From: JABJMC01 sp964473745 | Lineage (GTDB): Bacteria > Patescibacteriota > Gracilibacteria > UBA1369 > UBA12473 | Assembly (NCBI GenBank): GCA_964473745.1 | Contig: CAYYQE010000007.1 | Coordinates: 3,981 to 67,980 of the forward strand | Length of the DNA stretch: 64,000 nt | Direction of reading: 5' to 3' | In this document: in pieces, positions 1 through 9,097 of the stretch | Layout of the letters: the number at the start of each line of letters is the position of its first letter | How positions within the stretch are numbered: position 1 is the stretch's first letter | Notes under the pieces: generated by a model | Database searches by the model: none | What the model was told of the DNA's origin: nothing | What the model saw: the letters and a program-made list of their open reading frames with translations, nothing else | Program-made: the position numbers and the translations under genes

Positions 1-2
1 AA

Positions 3-1685
3 AACACTAACCCAACCATGACCAGCTTTATTTCAGATATTCATTCTGGTAAAGATGGGATTTTGTTTAAGATAAAAGCGGATTTGGATGATGATGATGG
101 TTCAGAATGGGGTGGCCCATTTGTTGATTTTCATTCAAGTTATCAAAACACCAGCCTAGAGGTGTTTTTGGATGAATTAGTCGAAGACGGTGAATATGTG
201 TACGAATACGGTGATGGTTATGTGGTGAGTTTTAATCTTGTTACTCAAGAAGATTGGATTAACAAGTTTAAAGAGAAAGCACTGCTTAGTGTTCGAATTG
301 GGAATTTAGATGGCGAAGGGTCAGAGGCTGGTGAAGCTCATCTTTATACTGTGAATATGGAGGTAAGCGAAGGATCAGTAATTCCAGCTTATATGCCAGT
401 TATGCTCGAAAATCACGCCGACTACACTGGTTATGATGCTTTGACTCGTGGCAGTGATATGACTAGTTTGGTGCTAGATGCTGGAATTTTTGGTCACCAA
501 GATGGTTTTATGACGTTACTTAGCTTGGTTGATTCTAAAGTTGATCGTTATGTGACTTTGGTAGTTGAAACCGAGGATGGTGACGTTGTTTTTGAGCAAA
601 CATTTACTGAAGATGTTGATCTCGGCATGTTTGAACTTGATGACGATACTGGGAATAAGATAGAAATTGTAAATTTATTGGCGAATCGTAGTGATTTGGT
701 TGCGCGTGCTGAAGAAATTTTTGAAGATTTGTTCTCTTGGGAAAGCCAAGTTTCTCGGTTTGCATCCGTAGTTTCAGATTTGATTGATACTGGTGCGTTG
801 GATAGCACTTTAGAAGATGAGATGAATGCAGTGCTTACCGATTTGTTAGCCCTGGTTCCTGGAGAAGATGACGATACGGTTCTTCCTCATATGCATAAAG
901 ACATAATTATTTTGACTGCGAGTTTGCGTTCTCAATTAAATTCTTATGATGAAGGGGATTTGACTGGTGATGAACTTAATACTGCGGTTGCTGAGATTTT
1001 TGATGTCGCTTTAGTTAAATTAGAAACTCAGTTAGCCGATGCTGATGCAGCGGCGGGTTATATGCAGGACGTGGACTATGACGCTTGGTATGCCAAGTAT
1101 ATGGATATGGCGTTGGCCCATTCTTTCTTTGCTGGTTACAAGGATGCTTTTGGTAATTTAACCGGGTTTATGGGTCCAGCTAATCAACTCACGCGCTTAC
1201 AGCTTATTAAAATTATGTCTGAGCTAGCTTATGAGCTAGAAATGGGCTTAGGTGAAACTTCTTGTGATCCAGATAGCATAGATCTAAGTAGTGACGTCGA
1301 TTGGATGGGTGATCATTGGGCGACAGGTTATGTGCAGTGTATTTACGATTCGGGAATGGATTTAACAATCCTTTCTGATGTTATTGCCGGAGATCTTTCT
1401 GTCGGAACTAGCCCAGCTAGTCGTTGGGAGGTAGTTCAGCTTGGTTTTGAGATTTTAGGGGCTGAATACACTGACTATGATACTTTTAGCTTCCCAGATA
1501 TTGGTGATGACTCTGGTATTTATGATGAGACTTCTGATATGATTCAAACAGCGTATGAGCTTGGCATTGTTTCTGGATATCCAGACGGCACCTTTGGTCC
1601 GTATAACACGGTTAATAGAGCCGAAATGTTTAAGATTATTACCATGTTTAATTCAGTCTTCTCACAAGTAGAGGAGGCGGTTTAA
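3..1685 (+). CDS. SLH-domain surface protein, 5' end outside the window
   Basis: The reading frame is open to the left edge, and the first ATG (position 18) is followed by mature-type acidic sequence with no signal peptide, so the true start is probably upstream of the window. The N-terminal two thirds is Asp/Glu-rich and I do not recognise a fold. From about residue 345 of the ATG-18 numbering there are three S-layer homology repeats; the last contains the typical GYPDGTFGPYNTVNRAEM signature. SLH triplets anchor proteins non-covalently to cell-wall polymers, so this is inferred to be surface-exposed. It is followed after 38 bp by another SLH protein on the same strand, probably co-transcribed. 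Specific function unknown. Confidence 0.8.
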   Translation, partial: NTNPTMTSFISDIHSGKDGILFKIKADLDDDDGSEWGGPFVDFHSSYQNTSLEVFLDELVEDGEYVYEYGDGYVVSFNLVTQEDWINKFKEKALLSVRIGNLDGEGSEAGEAHLYTVNMEVSEGSVIPAYMPVMLENHADYTGYDALTRGSDMTSLVLDAGIFGHQDGFMTLLSLVDSKVDRYVTLVVETEDGDVVFEQTFTEDVDLGMFELDDDTGNKIEIVNLLANRSDLVARAEEIFEDLFSWESQVSRFASVVSDLIDTGALDSTLEDEMNAVLTDLLALVPGEDDDTVLPHMHKDIIILTASLRSQLNSYDEGDLTGDELNTAVAEIFDVALVKLETQLADADAAAGYMQDVDYDAWYAKYMDMALAHSFFAGYKDAFGNLTGFMGPANQLTRLQLIKIMSELAYELEMGLGETSCDPDSIDLSSDVDWMGDHWATGYVQCIYDSGMDLTILSDVIAGDLSVGTSPASRWEVVQLGFEILGAEYTDYDTFSFPDIGDDSGIYDETSDMIQTAYELGIVSGYPDGTFGPYNTVNRAEMFKIITMFNSVFSQVEEAV

Positions 1686-1723
1686 ACCCTTTGCCCCTCT
1701 CTTATCTTTAACGGTTTATTATT

Positions 1724-4075
1724 ATGAAGTTCCTTCCAACTTCCAGATCATTTATGTCTAATTTCCTGGCCCCCACTTTGGGGGCCTTTGGTTTGCTGTT
1801 TTTACTATTTTTGCCGCAAACTGCTTTTGCTTTTTCGTTTGATTCTAGTATTTATACTGGGACTCACAAGCTTAATGCGATTGATACCGAGCATTTTATG
1901 ATTGAATTTAGTCGCGCGGTTAAGGAAAGTCCGGACTTGGATTATGATGGAGTTGCTGATTTATTAGAAGAAATAGCCGAATATGCGGAGTATAGTTGGG
2001 ATAAGGAAGTGGAGGAATTAGGGTTACCTTCTCCTTTGGATGATCAGGACAAAGTTTATTTGATTCTTGATGATCGAGATTTTTATATAAGCGAAGGAAC
2101 GCTTGGGGTGACTGGACTTTTGCCTAATGGCGAGATTTATATAGCGATTGATCCAGCGCTTAGTGATGAGTATTTACAAGTCACAGTTGCTCATGAGTTT
2201 TTTCATGCAATTCAGTTTGGTTATCAAGGATATTTTGCTGGTTATGATCAAGATATTAATTTTGCTGAAGCCACAGCTACCTGGTCTGAAGATTATGTAT
2301 ATGACGACGTGAATGATTATCATAATTATCTTTATCATTATTTTGATCATACGGATTACTCAATTTTTACTGGAGTTATCCCAGATGGCAGTTTGTTTGA
2401 ATATGCACTTTCAATTTGGCCAGTTTTTTTGAGTGAATATTATGCGGATTGGTCTTTGATTGGCGATGTGGTGAATGCTTATTTTTATGAGGAAATACCA
2501 GATGTTTGGGATGCTTATGAGGCTTATAGAGAGGTAATTGCAGATCAAGGAGATGATCTTCGAGATGTTTATATGTCGTTTGCATATTGGAATTATTTAA
2601 CTAGTTTTTATGAAGAAGGAGATCAATATCCTTATGTTGATATTCATAGTTTTCACTTTTCAGATGAGTATCCAATAGAAGAGTATTCTGTTTGGTCTTC
2701 GGAATGGCCGGCTTTGTTTGGGGTGAATTATTTACAGTTTTTAATTGACTCGGATCAAGTGGGAAGTGATTTGAAATTCACTTTTTTCAAAGACGCTGAA
2801 ATTGATTTGGGAGTGGTTGTTTTACCTGAATCAGATGATTTTTATTTAACTGAAGATGAGATTTGGACCATAATTGAGGCTGGCGATGTGGAAGGAACGA
2901 TTACGTTACCGATTGAAGATGACCATGTGATGTATACAGTCATGGTGATGCCTCTTTCGAGTGATGTGCCGTCCATTGAATCTGATTTAGAGGCGTTTGG
3001 TTATGGTTATGAATATTATTATTCAGCGGAAATTGGGGATTATTTAGGAGGAGATACTTACGAAGTGGACACCTCGGAAACAAGTGAAGTTGAGGTGACT
3101 GAAGATGATTCGGATAAAGAAGGGGATGAGGCCGGTGAAAATTTAGGTGTAGATTGGACTGAAGAGGCTCCGTTTGATGAGCTTACCGTGACTGAATTAG
3201 AAATTACCTCAGTTACGGATGATTCCGTGCTGTTAAATTGGACCCGCGTTGAGGCGGAAAATGCCGCTGGATATTATGTTAATTATGGAACACAGAGTGG
3301 TTATTACGATTTTTATGAAATGATAGAAGGAGCACATGTTACGCATGCTACGATCTCGGATTTACCAGAGGGGACTTATTATTTTATGGTAACTGGTTAT
3401 GACGAGGATTATTATGAGAGCGGATATAATAGTAATGAAGTTGAGGCCAATGTGGCTGGAGTGAATTTTACTGATATTTATCAGAGTCATCGTAATTATG
3501 AGGCGATTAAGTTTATGGTGTATTTAGGTGTTATAGAAGGTTATGAAGATGGAACTTTTAAGCCAAATAAGGAGATTAATCGAGCGGAATTAATGAAATT
3601 AATGGTTTATGGCTGGTTAGGCGAAGCTCCTGATGTGGAAGACTATAATAACTGTTTTCCAGATGTGACGGATGAGTGGTTTGCGCCGTACGTGTGTTAT
3701 GCCCAAGAAGAAGAGTGGGTGCAGGGTTATACGGATGGGAATTTTTATCCGGCCAACATAGTTAGCAAAGTAGAAGCCTTAAAAATGATTTTGGAATCTT
3801 ATGGTATTGAGGTGCCGGAGACAGCTATATTGCGTGATTTGCCCTATGATGATGTTTATTCGAGTGCTTGGTATGCGCCTTATTTAAAAACTGCTTATGA
3901 TATGGGGCTGCTCGAAGAAACGGGGAATAGTTTTAATCCTAATGATGGTCGTACTCGGGCTGAAGTTTCTGAAGAAATTTTCCGTTTATTAGTGTTGGAT
4001 ACGATGTGGGCAGATGTTTTTAATGAGGATATTTTGGATGTGTTTTTGGAGATATGGGGAGAGGAGTTTCTTTAG
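1724..4075 (+). CDS. SLH-anchored zinc metallopeptidase with a fibronectin III domain
   Basis: The 783-residue protein has a signal peptide (about residues 1-36, ending AFA). A gluzincin-type site follows: HEFFH at residues 157-161, with E182 in FAEATATW as the likely third zinc ligand. A Glu-rich linker leads to a fibronectin type III domain (about 487-579) and three SLH repeats (about 583-760), including GYEDGTFKPNKEINRAEL. I infer an exported protease or peptidase-like enzyme held on the cell surface by SLH anchoring. The substrate is unknown; S-layer or cell-wall protein processing is only a guess. It lies directly downstream of another SLH gene. The start has no Shine-Dalgarno sequence. 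Confidence 0.85.
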   Translation: MKFLPTSRSFMSNFLAPTLGAFGLLFLLFLPQTAFAFSFDSSIYTGTHKLNAIDTEHFMIEFSRAVKESPDLDYDGVADLLEEIAEYAEYSWDKEVEELGLPSPLDDQDKVYLILDDRDFYISEGTLGVTGLLPNGEIYIAIDPALSDEYLQVTVAHEFFHAIQFGYQGYFAGYDQDINFAEATATWSEDYVYDDVNDYHNYLYHYFDHTDYSIFTGVIPDGSLFEYALSIWPVFLSEYYADWSLIGDVVNAYFYEEIPDVWDAYEAYREVIADQGDDLRDVYMSFAYWNYLTSFYEEGDQYPYVDIHSFHFSDEYPIEEYSVWSSEWPALFGVNYLQFLIDSDQVGSDLKFTFFKDAEIDLGVVVLPESDDFYLTEDEIWTIIEAGDVEGTITLPIEDDHVMYTVMVMPLSSDVPSIESDLEAFGYGYEYYYSAEIGDYLGGDTYEVDTSETSEVEVTEDDSDKEGDEAGENLGVDWTEEAPFDELTVTELEITSVTDDSVLLNWTRVEAENAAGYYVNYGTQSGYYDFYEMIEGAHVTHATISDLPEGTYYFMVTGYDEDYYESGYNSNEVEANVAGVNFTDIYQSHRNYEAIKFMVYLGVIEGYEDGTFKPNKEINRAELMKLMVYGWLGEAPDVEDYNNCFPDVTDEWFAPYVCYAQEEEWVQGYTDGNFYPANIVSKVEALKMILESYGIEVPETAILRDLPYDDVYSSAWYAPYLKTAYDMGLLEETGNSFNPNDGRTRAEVSEEIFRLLVLDTMWADVFNEDILDVFLEIWGEEFL

Positions 4076-4084
4076 GGACTAGGG

Positions 4085-4114
4085 TTGACAGGAAGCGCTT
4101 TGTTTGGGTATGTT
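4085..4114 (+). promoter_or_regulatory. Promoter of the 4143 gene (TTGACA, 18 bp, TATGTT)
   Basis: A perfect -35 TTGACA (4085-4090) is followed after 18 bp by TATGTT (4109-4114). The predicted transcript starts near 4121, which places the ATG at 4110 inside the -10 box and makes the ATG at 4143 the usable start, with a leader of about 22 nt like other leaders in this window. Confidence 0.55.
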
Positions 4115-4142
4115 TTTCTCCTATTCATTCACCCCAATTAGA

Positions 4143-4814
4143 ATGTCTACATCTAATATTGAAAGTGCCTATTTTGATGTTGCCCAAGGAGTAGAAGGTT
4201 CTCCGGTTATTAGGCAAAGAGTTTATCCTTGTTCGGATTGTCAGGTGATAGGACGTGAGATAAGAGGTAGTCGCAGCCCAATAAGAGGGATTTCTTCGCC
4301 TGGTTATGCGGTTAGGTTTAGTCCTAATGAGGGGGTCACATGTCCAAATTTTGATAGAGGATTTTATACTTCTCCGGGATTTAAAAGAGGGCGAGCTGAA
4401 TTTAAATGTCGTTTATTGGATGCGCTTAGATCTTGTCCTGAAAAAGAGTTAGAAGATCCAAGGGGAATAAAGGATTTTTTGGCTTTAAGTGAAGCAAGAG
4501 AGCAAGTGATGAAAGAGCCTTTGAGTGTGGCCTTAGATACTTGTCGGTTGCGACGTTTAATACCCTTTTTGAGGCAAGTAGGTTTTTTGTCGTCGGATGA
4601 TGTGTTAAGTAAATGCCCAGAGTTAGTAAGTTATGCTATGGCTGGTAATTTGGGAGAGACGTTGTTTGTGGTGGATGGTCATAAATTAATAATTGGTGAG
4701 GAGAAATGGTTTAATTGGGTAAATTTGAAGAATCCGAAGTTGCCAGTTCAAGAAACCCCACGCATGCAGCAAATTAGAGAGATTGTGTGTATGGAGACGT
4801 GGAGGAAAGATTAA
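4143..4814 (+). CDS. Hypothetical protein with a CxxC motif
   Basis: The 223-residue product is not recognised. It has no signal peptide or membrane segment. Seven cysteines are spread over it, including one CSDC pair near the N terminus, which could bind a metal, but no known zinc-ribbon spacing is complete. The frame also opens from TTG 4104 and ATG 4110. I chose ATG 4143 because a TTGACA promoter with its -10 box at 4109-4114 overlaps the earlier starts. The gene converges on the membrane-protein gene at 4811 with a 4-bp overlap of the ends. Its coding bias resembles its neighbours. No function is proposed. Confidence 0.55.
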   Translation: MSTSNIESAYFDVAQGVEGSPVIRQRVYPCSDCQVIGREIRGSRSPIRGISSPGYAVRFSPNEGVTCPNFDRGFYTSPGFKRGRAEFKCRLLDALRSCPEKELEDPRGIKDFLALSEAREQVMKEPLSVALDTCRLRRLIPFLRQVGFLSSDDVLSKCPELVSYAMAGNLGETLFVVDGHKLIIGEEKWFNWVNLKNPKLPVQETPRMQQIREIVCMETWRKD

Positions 4815-5194
4815 TGCCCCGCAAAATTAGCGGTGAGTAGTAAAAACTGTAATCCAACATTAAACAGTGTCACCATTACAAAAATCGTAATTGCTAAACA
4901 GCGGAAAGCGATACGTTTGCGGCGCTGATTTTTTTTATTGTAAAAGAAGAGAGAAAGTAATCCCCAGTAATACGGAAATGAGATAAAAGTTCCAATCATA
5001 TAAAAACTAATATTGGCGGGGAGAGGGAAGGGGAGAATTTGTTCAATAACCATTACTAGAGGCCACATGGGTGCAGCTAAAATAATGATGAGTGAGGCGA
5101 TAATCCCTACGTTCATGCGAACCGCGGCGAGGAGTAACAGTAAGAGGATGCCGGTTAAGGTAATGCCGAGGCTTAGGTAGAGTGGTTTTTTCAT
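4811..5194 (-). CDS. Small integral membrane protein
   Basis: A 127-residue very hydrophobic protein with about four predicted membrane segments (roughly residues 5-25, 30-50, 60-85 and 95-120). A short basic loop (KKNQRRKR) between the third and fourth segments would be cytoplasmic by the positive-inside rule. I do not recognise the family. It starts 8 bp after the encoded CCA of tRNA-Arg and may be read from the same transcript. Confidence 0.6.
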   Translation of the reverse strand: MKKPLYLSLGITLTGILLLLLLAAVRMNVGIIASLIIILAAPMWPLVMVIEQILPFPLPANISFYMIGTFISFPYYWGLLSLFFYNKKNQRRKRIAFRCLAITIFVMVTLFNVGLQFLLLTANFAGH

Positions 5195-5202
5195 GATGAT
5201 TT

Positions 5203-5279
5203 TGGTGCGCCCGGAAGGGCTCGAACCCTCAGCCTTCCGGTCCGAAGCCGGACGCTCTATCCAATTGAGCTACGGGCGC
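5203..5279 (-). tRNA. tRNA-Arg (anticodon UCG), CCA encoded
   Basis: The minus strand folds into a full cloverleaf. The acceptor stem GCGCCCG pairs with CGGGCGC, the D arm is TAGCTCAATTGGATAGAGC, the anticodon arm is TCCGG-CTTCGGA-CCGGA with anticodon TCG, and the T arm is GAGGGTTCGAGCCCTT. The discriminator is A, and the 3' CCA is encoded (5203-5205). It reads arginine CGN codons. It lies between the secDF terminator and the membrane-protein gene. Confidence 0.95.
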
Positions 5280-5288
5280 ATAATATGA

Positions 5289-5313
5289 AAGGGAGCCTTA
5301 TTCAGGCTCCCTT
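5289..5313 (-). terminator. Rho-independent terminator after secDF
   Basis: A perfect 9-bp stem (AAGGGAGCC / GGCTCCCTT) with a 7-nt loop lies 27 bp after the secDF stop. On the minus strand it is followed by a U-containing tail (TTTCATATTA). The tail is not very strong, so partial read-through into the tRNA is possible. Confidence 0.7.
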
Positions 5314-5340
5314 GTATTATACGGATTCTAACTTTCAAGT

Positions 5341-8300
5341 CTACTTCTTGTTAGCGCGCTTGTGCCAAGCAACAAGTAACGGGGTGGCGGTAAAGATTGA
5401 AGAATAGGTTCCAGCGATTAATCCAACGATAAGAGCTAGTAAGAAATAATGGATGGAAGCGGCGCCTAAGAAGAAGAGGGCAGCCACGGTAAATAATGTG
5501 GAAAGAGAAGTGTTAAAGGATCGAGCTAAAGTTTCATTGACTGCTCGTTCCGCTACGTCTTCGAATTCTTCACCAGCTTTTTGATTCTTTAAATTTTCAC
5601 GAACACGGTCAAAAGTTACAATCGTGTCATGCACCGAGAATCCCATAATGGTTAAGAGGGCGGTCACAAACAAAGCATCAATTTCAATACCGAGAATACT
5701 TCCCAGAACAACAAATATTCCGAGCGTAATAACCACATCATGTACCAAAGCCGCAATCGCAGTCATACCAAAGCGCCAAGGGCTAGTGTGTTTAGGTACG
5801 TGTCGGAAGGCAAAGGCGATATAGAAAACAATCATAACCAGAGCCATAACAAGGGCCATAACAGCTTTGCTCTTCATGGTAGATCCAATGGTTGGGCCAA
5901 TAGTGTTAAAGCGATTTTCTTCGATTTCTCCAAAGGAATCCGTGAAGGCTGCAATAAGGGCTTCGTGGGATTCGTTAGAAATGTGTTTCATGCGGATCAT
6001 GTAGCTGTTTTCGCCGGTAGAAACTACTACTGGTTCACCAAAGTCAATCGGGATTTCTTGGTCTTCTTCTAGCGGGGCAAGGCTAATTTCTCCTAGAGTA
6101 TCAACATCTTCTGTTTCAGTGGTTGTTGAAGCGGTGTCTTTTGTGGCGAGAAGATTTTCTTCTGTTTCGGAAATTTTAGTAGAGACTTCATCGGTGGTGG
6201 GGACAGTTTCATTAAATTGAATTTCCAGAAGAGTTCCTCCCGTAAAATCAAGTCCGAAATTAAGACCATTTAACGGAATAACAATAATTGATGCTAGAAT
6301 TAATATTCCTGAAAATCCAAACCAAAGTTTGCGCATTTTAACAATTGGCAATTTTGGGTGAGGTTTTTTTGGAACACCAAGTAAGAATTTGTTTTTACCG
6401 AATTTAGTGTGGACCATTGCTCGAAGTAAAGTTCGAGTAATAATAATGGCGGTGAACATAGAGATCAAAATGCCAAGGGCCAAGTTAACCGCAAATCCTC
6501 GAATAATCGAAGTCCCAAAATAAATCAAAATCGCACAAGTAATAAGCGAGGAAAAGTTGGAATCACGAATAGAACTCCAAGCACGGTCAAAACCAACTTC
6601 AATTGCTCCGGAGAGCGGGCGACCATTGCGTAATTCTTCACGCACACGTTCAAAAATAAGAATGTTGGCGTCCACAGCCATACCAATAGAAAGAACCACA
6701 CCAGCCACACCAGCTAGAGTGAGAACCACGGCGCTGGACAGTAGATAAGTAAGGAAAAACAGGACAAAACAAGCCAGTAAGAACGAAAGCAGTTTTTCCC
6801 AGCCAGAATCACGATTGCGCATGATAACGGCCACTAGCACCGCAAAAATAATAAGTGAGATAACCAGAGCTAGCGCGAGCGGCATAGCGACTTTAATGAA
6901 GAAAATAAGCAGAATTGCGTATAAACCAAGCGCGATGTTGGCGAGAAGGCCCGGAAGGCGGTAATAGAGCATCATGTATAGCACGAGCAAGACAAGGCCG
7001 ATAAGACCGGCTTTTAAGCTCGTATCAAGGGCGTTCTGTCCGAGTGAAGCACCAATGGTGTATTGGCCGACTAGAATGACTGGAGCCGGAATAGCACCAG
7101 TGTTTAAGTCCCGAGCTAATTCCGAGGCTTCTTCGACAGTGAAGTCGCCAGTAATTTGAGCTCGTCCACCAGTTATTTTTTCATTTACGTTGGGAGCGGA
7201 AATTAGTTCTCCTCCCACAAAAATAGCGATTCTTTTGCCAACATTTGTCTCGGTTAGTTCTTCAAACATTTTGGCACCTTCAGAATTAAATTCAATGGTG
7301 ACATAAGGAGTATAAGTTTGGGAAAAGGCCACATCAGCGTGCACAAAATGTTCACCGGTTAAGCCGGTGTCTTTCCAGGGGTCTGGAGCGGTGGAGTAGT
7401 ATAGTTTTTCGAGTTTGTACTCTGTTTCTGGGATTAATTCCGAGGTGGCTTCTTTGACGTCAGTAACTTCAATAACATGATAACCAAAGTCAGTTTCTAC
7501 TACTTCTGAAATTTCGCCGGGGTCCATGGCAAAAGCAGCGTCTTCAAATGGTTTAACCATGTCGCCAGGCCCAAAAAAGCCAAGATGTCCGCCAGAATTA
7601 GCAGCTCCACCTTCATCAGAGTATTCTTTGGCTAAGTCCTCGACACTGGCGCCATCCAGGGCTTGGTCGCGTACTTCCTCAGCTAGTGCGGCCGCTTCTT
7701 CTTTTGTGCGGGTAATGGTTTCAGCGGCGCTTTGTGATCCTTCGTAAGCAATAAGTACGTGGCGCGCTTCAACTTCTTTGTCTTCAGTAATTTCTTTTTC
7801 TCCTTCGCGGGAGTCTAGTAGTTTTACAATATAATAGCCTTCGAGAGCGGTGAGGTTTCCGTAAGTATCAAAAGTGTAGCCATCACTGGTTTGAACCAGT
7901 TCAGGAATGATTTCATCCGGTCCTAAGTTAGTAAGAAATTCAAGATATCCAGTAGCTAATTCACTTTCTAGAGTGTAGGAGTCTTCCTCGTTGGCAAAAT
8001 AAATGGCAACTCCAGGGTTGGCTAATTCTTCTTCTCCGGCCACAAATGAAAACTCTTCTCCTTCTAAAATGCGGCTTAAGGCGTTTTCAGCCAGGGCTTC
8101 TACTTCTCGTAGATTTTCGGCGGTCATGGCCGCGCCACCTTCTTCTTTAAATTCTAGTTGAATGGTTTTTCCAACAATGGCTTTGGCTTCGTCGATGTCT
8201 TTGATTCCAGCGAGTTCAATAATGATGTGTTGTTCATCCGCGATTTCGGAGCGATAGATATTTGGTTCAGAAACTCCTAATCCGTTAACGCGGCGTGTGA

Positions 8301-8544
8301 GCACTTCAAGTACTCCTTCGATGATAGATTCTTGATCATCATCACTCACTTTTCGTAAATCTACTTTGTAATCGAGTTGAGTCCCTCCCTGAAGATCTAA
8401 TCCTAGTTGGATTTTTTGATCTACAAAACTGTCTGGAGTAGAAGGGAAAACGTCGGTTTGTGTGTTGTAGGGAAGGTTAAAAAAACCAAGCGTTACAATG
8501 GCGAGCGCGATTAACGTTAAATGCGTAATGGTGCGTTTATTCAT
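5341..8544 (-). CDS. secDF: SecDF fusion with a parvulin (PpiC-type) domain inserted in SecD
   Basis: The 1067-residue protein contains both proton-driven Sec accessory subunits. Residues 1-30 form the first membrane segment, followed by the SecD motif LGLDLQGGTQLDY. The six-helix SecD block starts near residue 498. SecF starts near residue 737, with its FGLDFTGGT motif near 761. Residues about 258-362 form a rotamase domain inserted in the exported SecD head: ARHVLIAY at its start, GHLGFFGPGDMVKPFE in the middle, and FGYHVIEV (H356) at its end. SecDF pulls preproteins across the membrane after SecYEG. A prolyl isomerase in the outer head would act on emerging chains, as PrsA does as a separate protein. 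The fusion of SecD with SecF is known; the embedded parvulin is the unusual part. It follows the cupin gene by 21 bp and has a terminator behind it. Confidence 0.93.
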   Translation of the reverse strand: MNKRTITHLTLIALAIVTLGFFNLPYNTQTDVFPSTPDSFVDQKIQLGLDLQGGTQLDYKVDLRKVSDDDQESIIEGVLEVLTRRVNGLGVSEPNIYRSEIADEQHIIIELAGIKDIDEAKAIVGKTIQLEFKEEGGAAMTAENLREVEALAENALSRILEGEEFSFVAGEEELANPGVAIYFANEEDSYTLESELATGYLEFLTNLGPDEIIPELVQTSDGYTFDTYGNLTALEGYYIVKLLDSREGEKEITEDKEVEARHVLIAYEGSQSAAETITRTKEEAAALAEEVRDQALDGASVEDLAKEYSDEGGAANSGGHLGFFGPGDMVKPFEDAAFAMDPGEISEVVETDFGYHVIEVTDVKEATSELIPETEYKLEKLYYSTAPDPWKDTGLTGEHFVHADVAFSQTYTPYVTIEFNSEGAKMFEELTETNVGKRIAIFVGGELISAPNVNEKITGGRAQITGDFTVEEASELARDLNTGAIPAPVILVGQYTIGASLGQNALDTSLKAGLIGLVLLVLYMMLYYRLPGLLANIALGLYAILLIFFIKVAMPLALALVISLIIFAVLVAVIMRNRDSGWEKLLSFLLACFVLFFLTYLLSSAVVLTLAGVAGVVLSIGMAVDANILIFERVREELRNGRPLSGAIEVGFDRAWSSIRDSNFSSLITCAILIYFGTSIIRGFAVNLALGILISMFTAIIITRTLLRAMVHTKFGKNKFLLGVPKKPHPKLPIVKMRKLWFGFSGILILASIIVIPLNGLNFGLDFTGGTLLEIQFNETVPTTDEVSTKISETEENLLATKDTASTTTETEDVDTLGEISLAPLEEDQEIPIDFGEPVVVSTGENSYMIRMKHISNESHEALIAAFTDSFGEIEENRFNTIGPTIGSTMKSKAVMALVMALVMIVFYIAFAFRHVPKHTSPWRFGMTAIAALVHDVVITLGIFVVLGSILGIEIDALFVTALLTIMGFSVHDTIVTFDRVRENLKNQKAGEEFEDVAERAVNETLARSFNTSLSTLFTVAALFFLGAASIHYFLLALIVGLIAGTYSSIFTATPLLVAWHKRANKK

Positions 8545-8565
8545 GAGAGTTTTTAAGATTAAAAG

Positions 8566-8964
8566 TTAATTTTGTTGGTCCGCGATTTGGCGATCTAGGT
8601 CTTCGTTGTTGCCTTTTCCAGAACGACCGTAGTCATCAGTGATTTTGACAACATCGTCTAGTTCCGGAGTAGAAACTTCGAAAATCTGTGAATCTTCGAG
8701 CGCCTCGGCGCGGTGAATCATGCCTGGTGTAATGTCTAGTTTATCACCAGGTTCAAGAATAATGTCTGTTAAGTTATCTTTGTCGGTTCCGTAAGTGAAT
8801 CGAACTTTCCCAGAGTAAAGATACTGGGTTTCTTCTTTGATTTCGTGAAATTGAAGGGAAAAACGATGGCCTTTGGTAAGTTCCAAAATTTTCCCGGCAT
8901 ATTTATCGTTATGCGCGAACCAGATTTCTCTTCCCCAGGGTTTAATCTTAATTTGAGTTTCCAT
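8566..8964 (-). CDS. Cupin-type mannose-6-phosphate isomerase-like protein
   Basis: A 132-residue single cupin that starts KPWGREIWFA and contains the metal-site pattern HRFSLQFHEIKEE, then PGDKLDITPGMIHR. This resembles the C-terminal cupin of type II phosphomannose isomerases and stand-alone mannose isomerase cupins. With the ManC homologue about 130 bp upstream it would feed mannose-1-phosphate/GDP-mannose synthesis for surface glycans; the phosphomannomutase is not in the window. Start: TTG 8967 directly precedes ATG 8964; I chose the ATG. The leader contains CCCTCCTTTG and no Shine-Dalgarno sequence. Confidence 0.8.
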   Translation of the reverse strand: METQIKIKPWGREIWFAHNDKYAGKILELTKGHRFSLQFHEIKEETQYLYSGKVRFTYGTDKDNLTDIILEPGDKLDITPGMIHRAEALEDSQIFEVSTPELDDVVKITDDYGRSGKGNNEDLDRQIADQQN

Positions 8965-8991
8965 CAAAGGAGGGTTTTTGATAACGGCGAT

Positions 8992-9020
8992 AGTTTAGCG
9001 GATTTCAGGGGTAAAAGGAA
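8992..9020 (-). promoter_or_regulatory. Promoter block of the cupin gene (shared block, copy 1)
   Basis: On the minus strand the -10 is TAAACT (8992-8997), preceded by CGC and the block CCTTTTACCCCTGAAATC. The same arrangement occurs before glmS (20213-20241) and the S41 protease (49422-49449). The -35 position reads TTCCTT, which is weak. Predicted leader is about 20 nt. Confidence 0.45.
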
Positions 9021-9097
9021 GGGATGAAGAGGGGGAGTTTGGCTTGACTAAATAGGTTAAGAATGTTGTTTGTATTTGTAGATGAGATGTTGGCGGT

